This document shows positions 4,928 through 5,015 of a stretch of DNA of 5,015 bases, piece by piece (within the stretch, counting starts at the first letter, position 1; the number at the start of each line of letters is the position of its first letter). The position numbers and the translations under genes are program-made. The notes beneath the pieces were generated by a model. The model did no database searches and was not told where the DNA came from. It saw only the letters and a program-made list of their open reading frames with translations. The stretch is taken from NCBI GenBank assembly GCA_016765265.1, contig JAESQG010000100.1, positions 3,652 through 8,666 on the forward strand, written 5' to 3'. Source of the stretch: Pseudomonadales bacterium (GTDB taxonomy: Bacteria; Pseudomonadota; Gammaproteobacteria; Pseudomonadales; DC-out160).

Positions 4928-5015
4928 GCATTGATTTTGATGTTTGTGTTGTGGGTAGTGGAGCAGGTGGATCCCCTGTTGCCTATGAATTATCAAAAGC
5001 CGGGTATTCTGTGGT
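4924..5015 (+). CDS. GMC family FAD-dependent oxidoreductase, N-terminal fragment
   Basis: Only the first 30 residues are inside the window; the gene continues past the right edge. They contain the FAD-binding Rossmann start: a first strand DFDVCVVG, the dinucleotide loop GSGAGG (11-16), and helix SPVAYELSKAG followed by a second strand. Together with a gluconate dehydrogenase subunit 3 gene directly upstream and a four-base GTGA overlap, this identifies the catalytic flavoprotein of a GMC dehydrogenase that is likely carried to the periplasm with its Tat-signalled partner. It has no signal peptide of its own, which fits hitchhiking export. A cytochrome c subunit often completes such complexes, but it would lie outside the window. 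The substrate is unknown. Confidence 0.88.
   Translation, partial: MSIDFDVCVVGSGAGGSPVAYELSKAGYSV

Overview
The window looks like the chromosome of a fairly AT-rich gammaproteobacterium. The evidence is protein style (a cold-shock variant of a type I associate with gammaproteobacteria, a DUF2282/bufferin-like precursor, a Tat-exported dehydrogenase small subunit), Shine-Dalgarno-led GTG and TTG starts, and short intergenic gaps. I cannot name the genus. There are no RNA genes, transposases, integrases or CRISPR arrays, and no stretch over 300 bases lacks a gene.

Layout from left to right. Positions 1-222 are a leader without a gene. 223-561 (+) encodes a small cold-shock-domain protein with a very Asn-rich tail. 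562-743 is a convergent gap holding a 12-base direct repeat. 744-1298 (-) encodes a six-helix rhomboid protease with its catalytic residues intact. 1299-1523 is a divergent control region. 1524-3266 (+) encodes a 580-residue isocitrate-dehydrogenase-like enzyme. 3426-3701 (+) is a secreted four-cysteine DUF2282 (BufA1/bufferin-like) precursor, followed by a strong 45-base hairpin. 3841-4299 (+) is an exported thioredoxin-fold protein with a WCQFC site. 4355-4927 (+) is a Tat-exported gluconate 2-dehydrogenase subunit 3-like protein. It overlaps by four bases the start of an FAD-binding GMC oxidoreductase that runs off the right edge (4924-5015).

The most remarkable item is the dehydrogenase at 1524-3266. 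Its N- and C-terminal parts look like the ordinary eukaryote-type (type II) homodimeric isocitrate dehydrogenase of about 414 residues. The middle clasp/small-domain region is present twice in tandem, adding about 165 residues. The repeats appear to have lost complementary active-site residues: the first keeps the Lys and Asp that a partner subunit normally donates, and the second keeps the Tyr and the metal-binding Asp pair. This predicts a single-chain pseudo-dimer with one active site. The architecture resembles the 740-residue monomeric isocitrate dehydrogenases, but the protein is much smaller and has dimer-like flanks. The coenzyme-discriminating positions suggest NAD+ rather than NADP+.

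The right-hand part is rich in cell-envelope and redox proteins. The bufferin-like gene has no DUF692/MNIO maturation gene beside it, which is unusual for its family. The last two genes form a translationally coupled pair encoding the small and catalytic subunits of a periplasmic flavin dehydrogenase.
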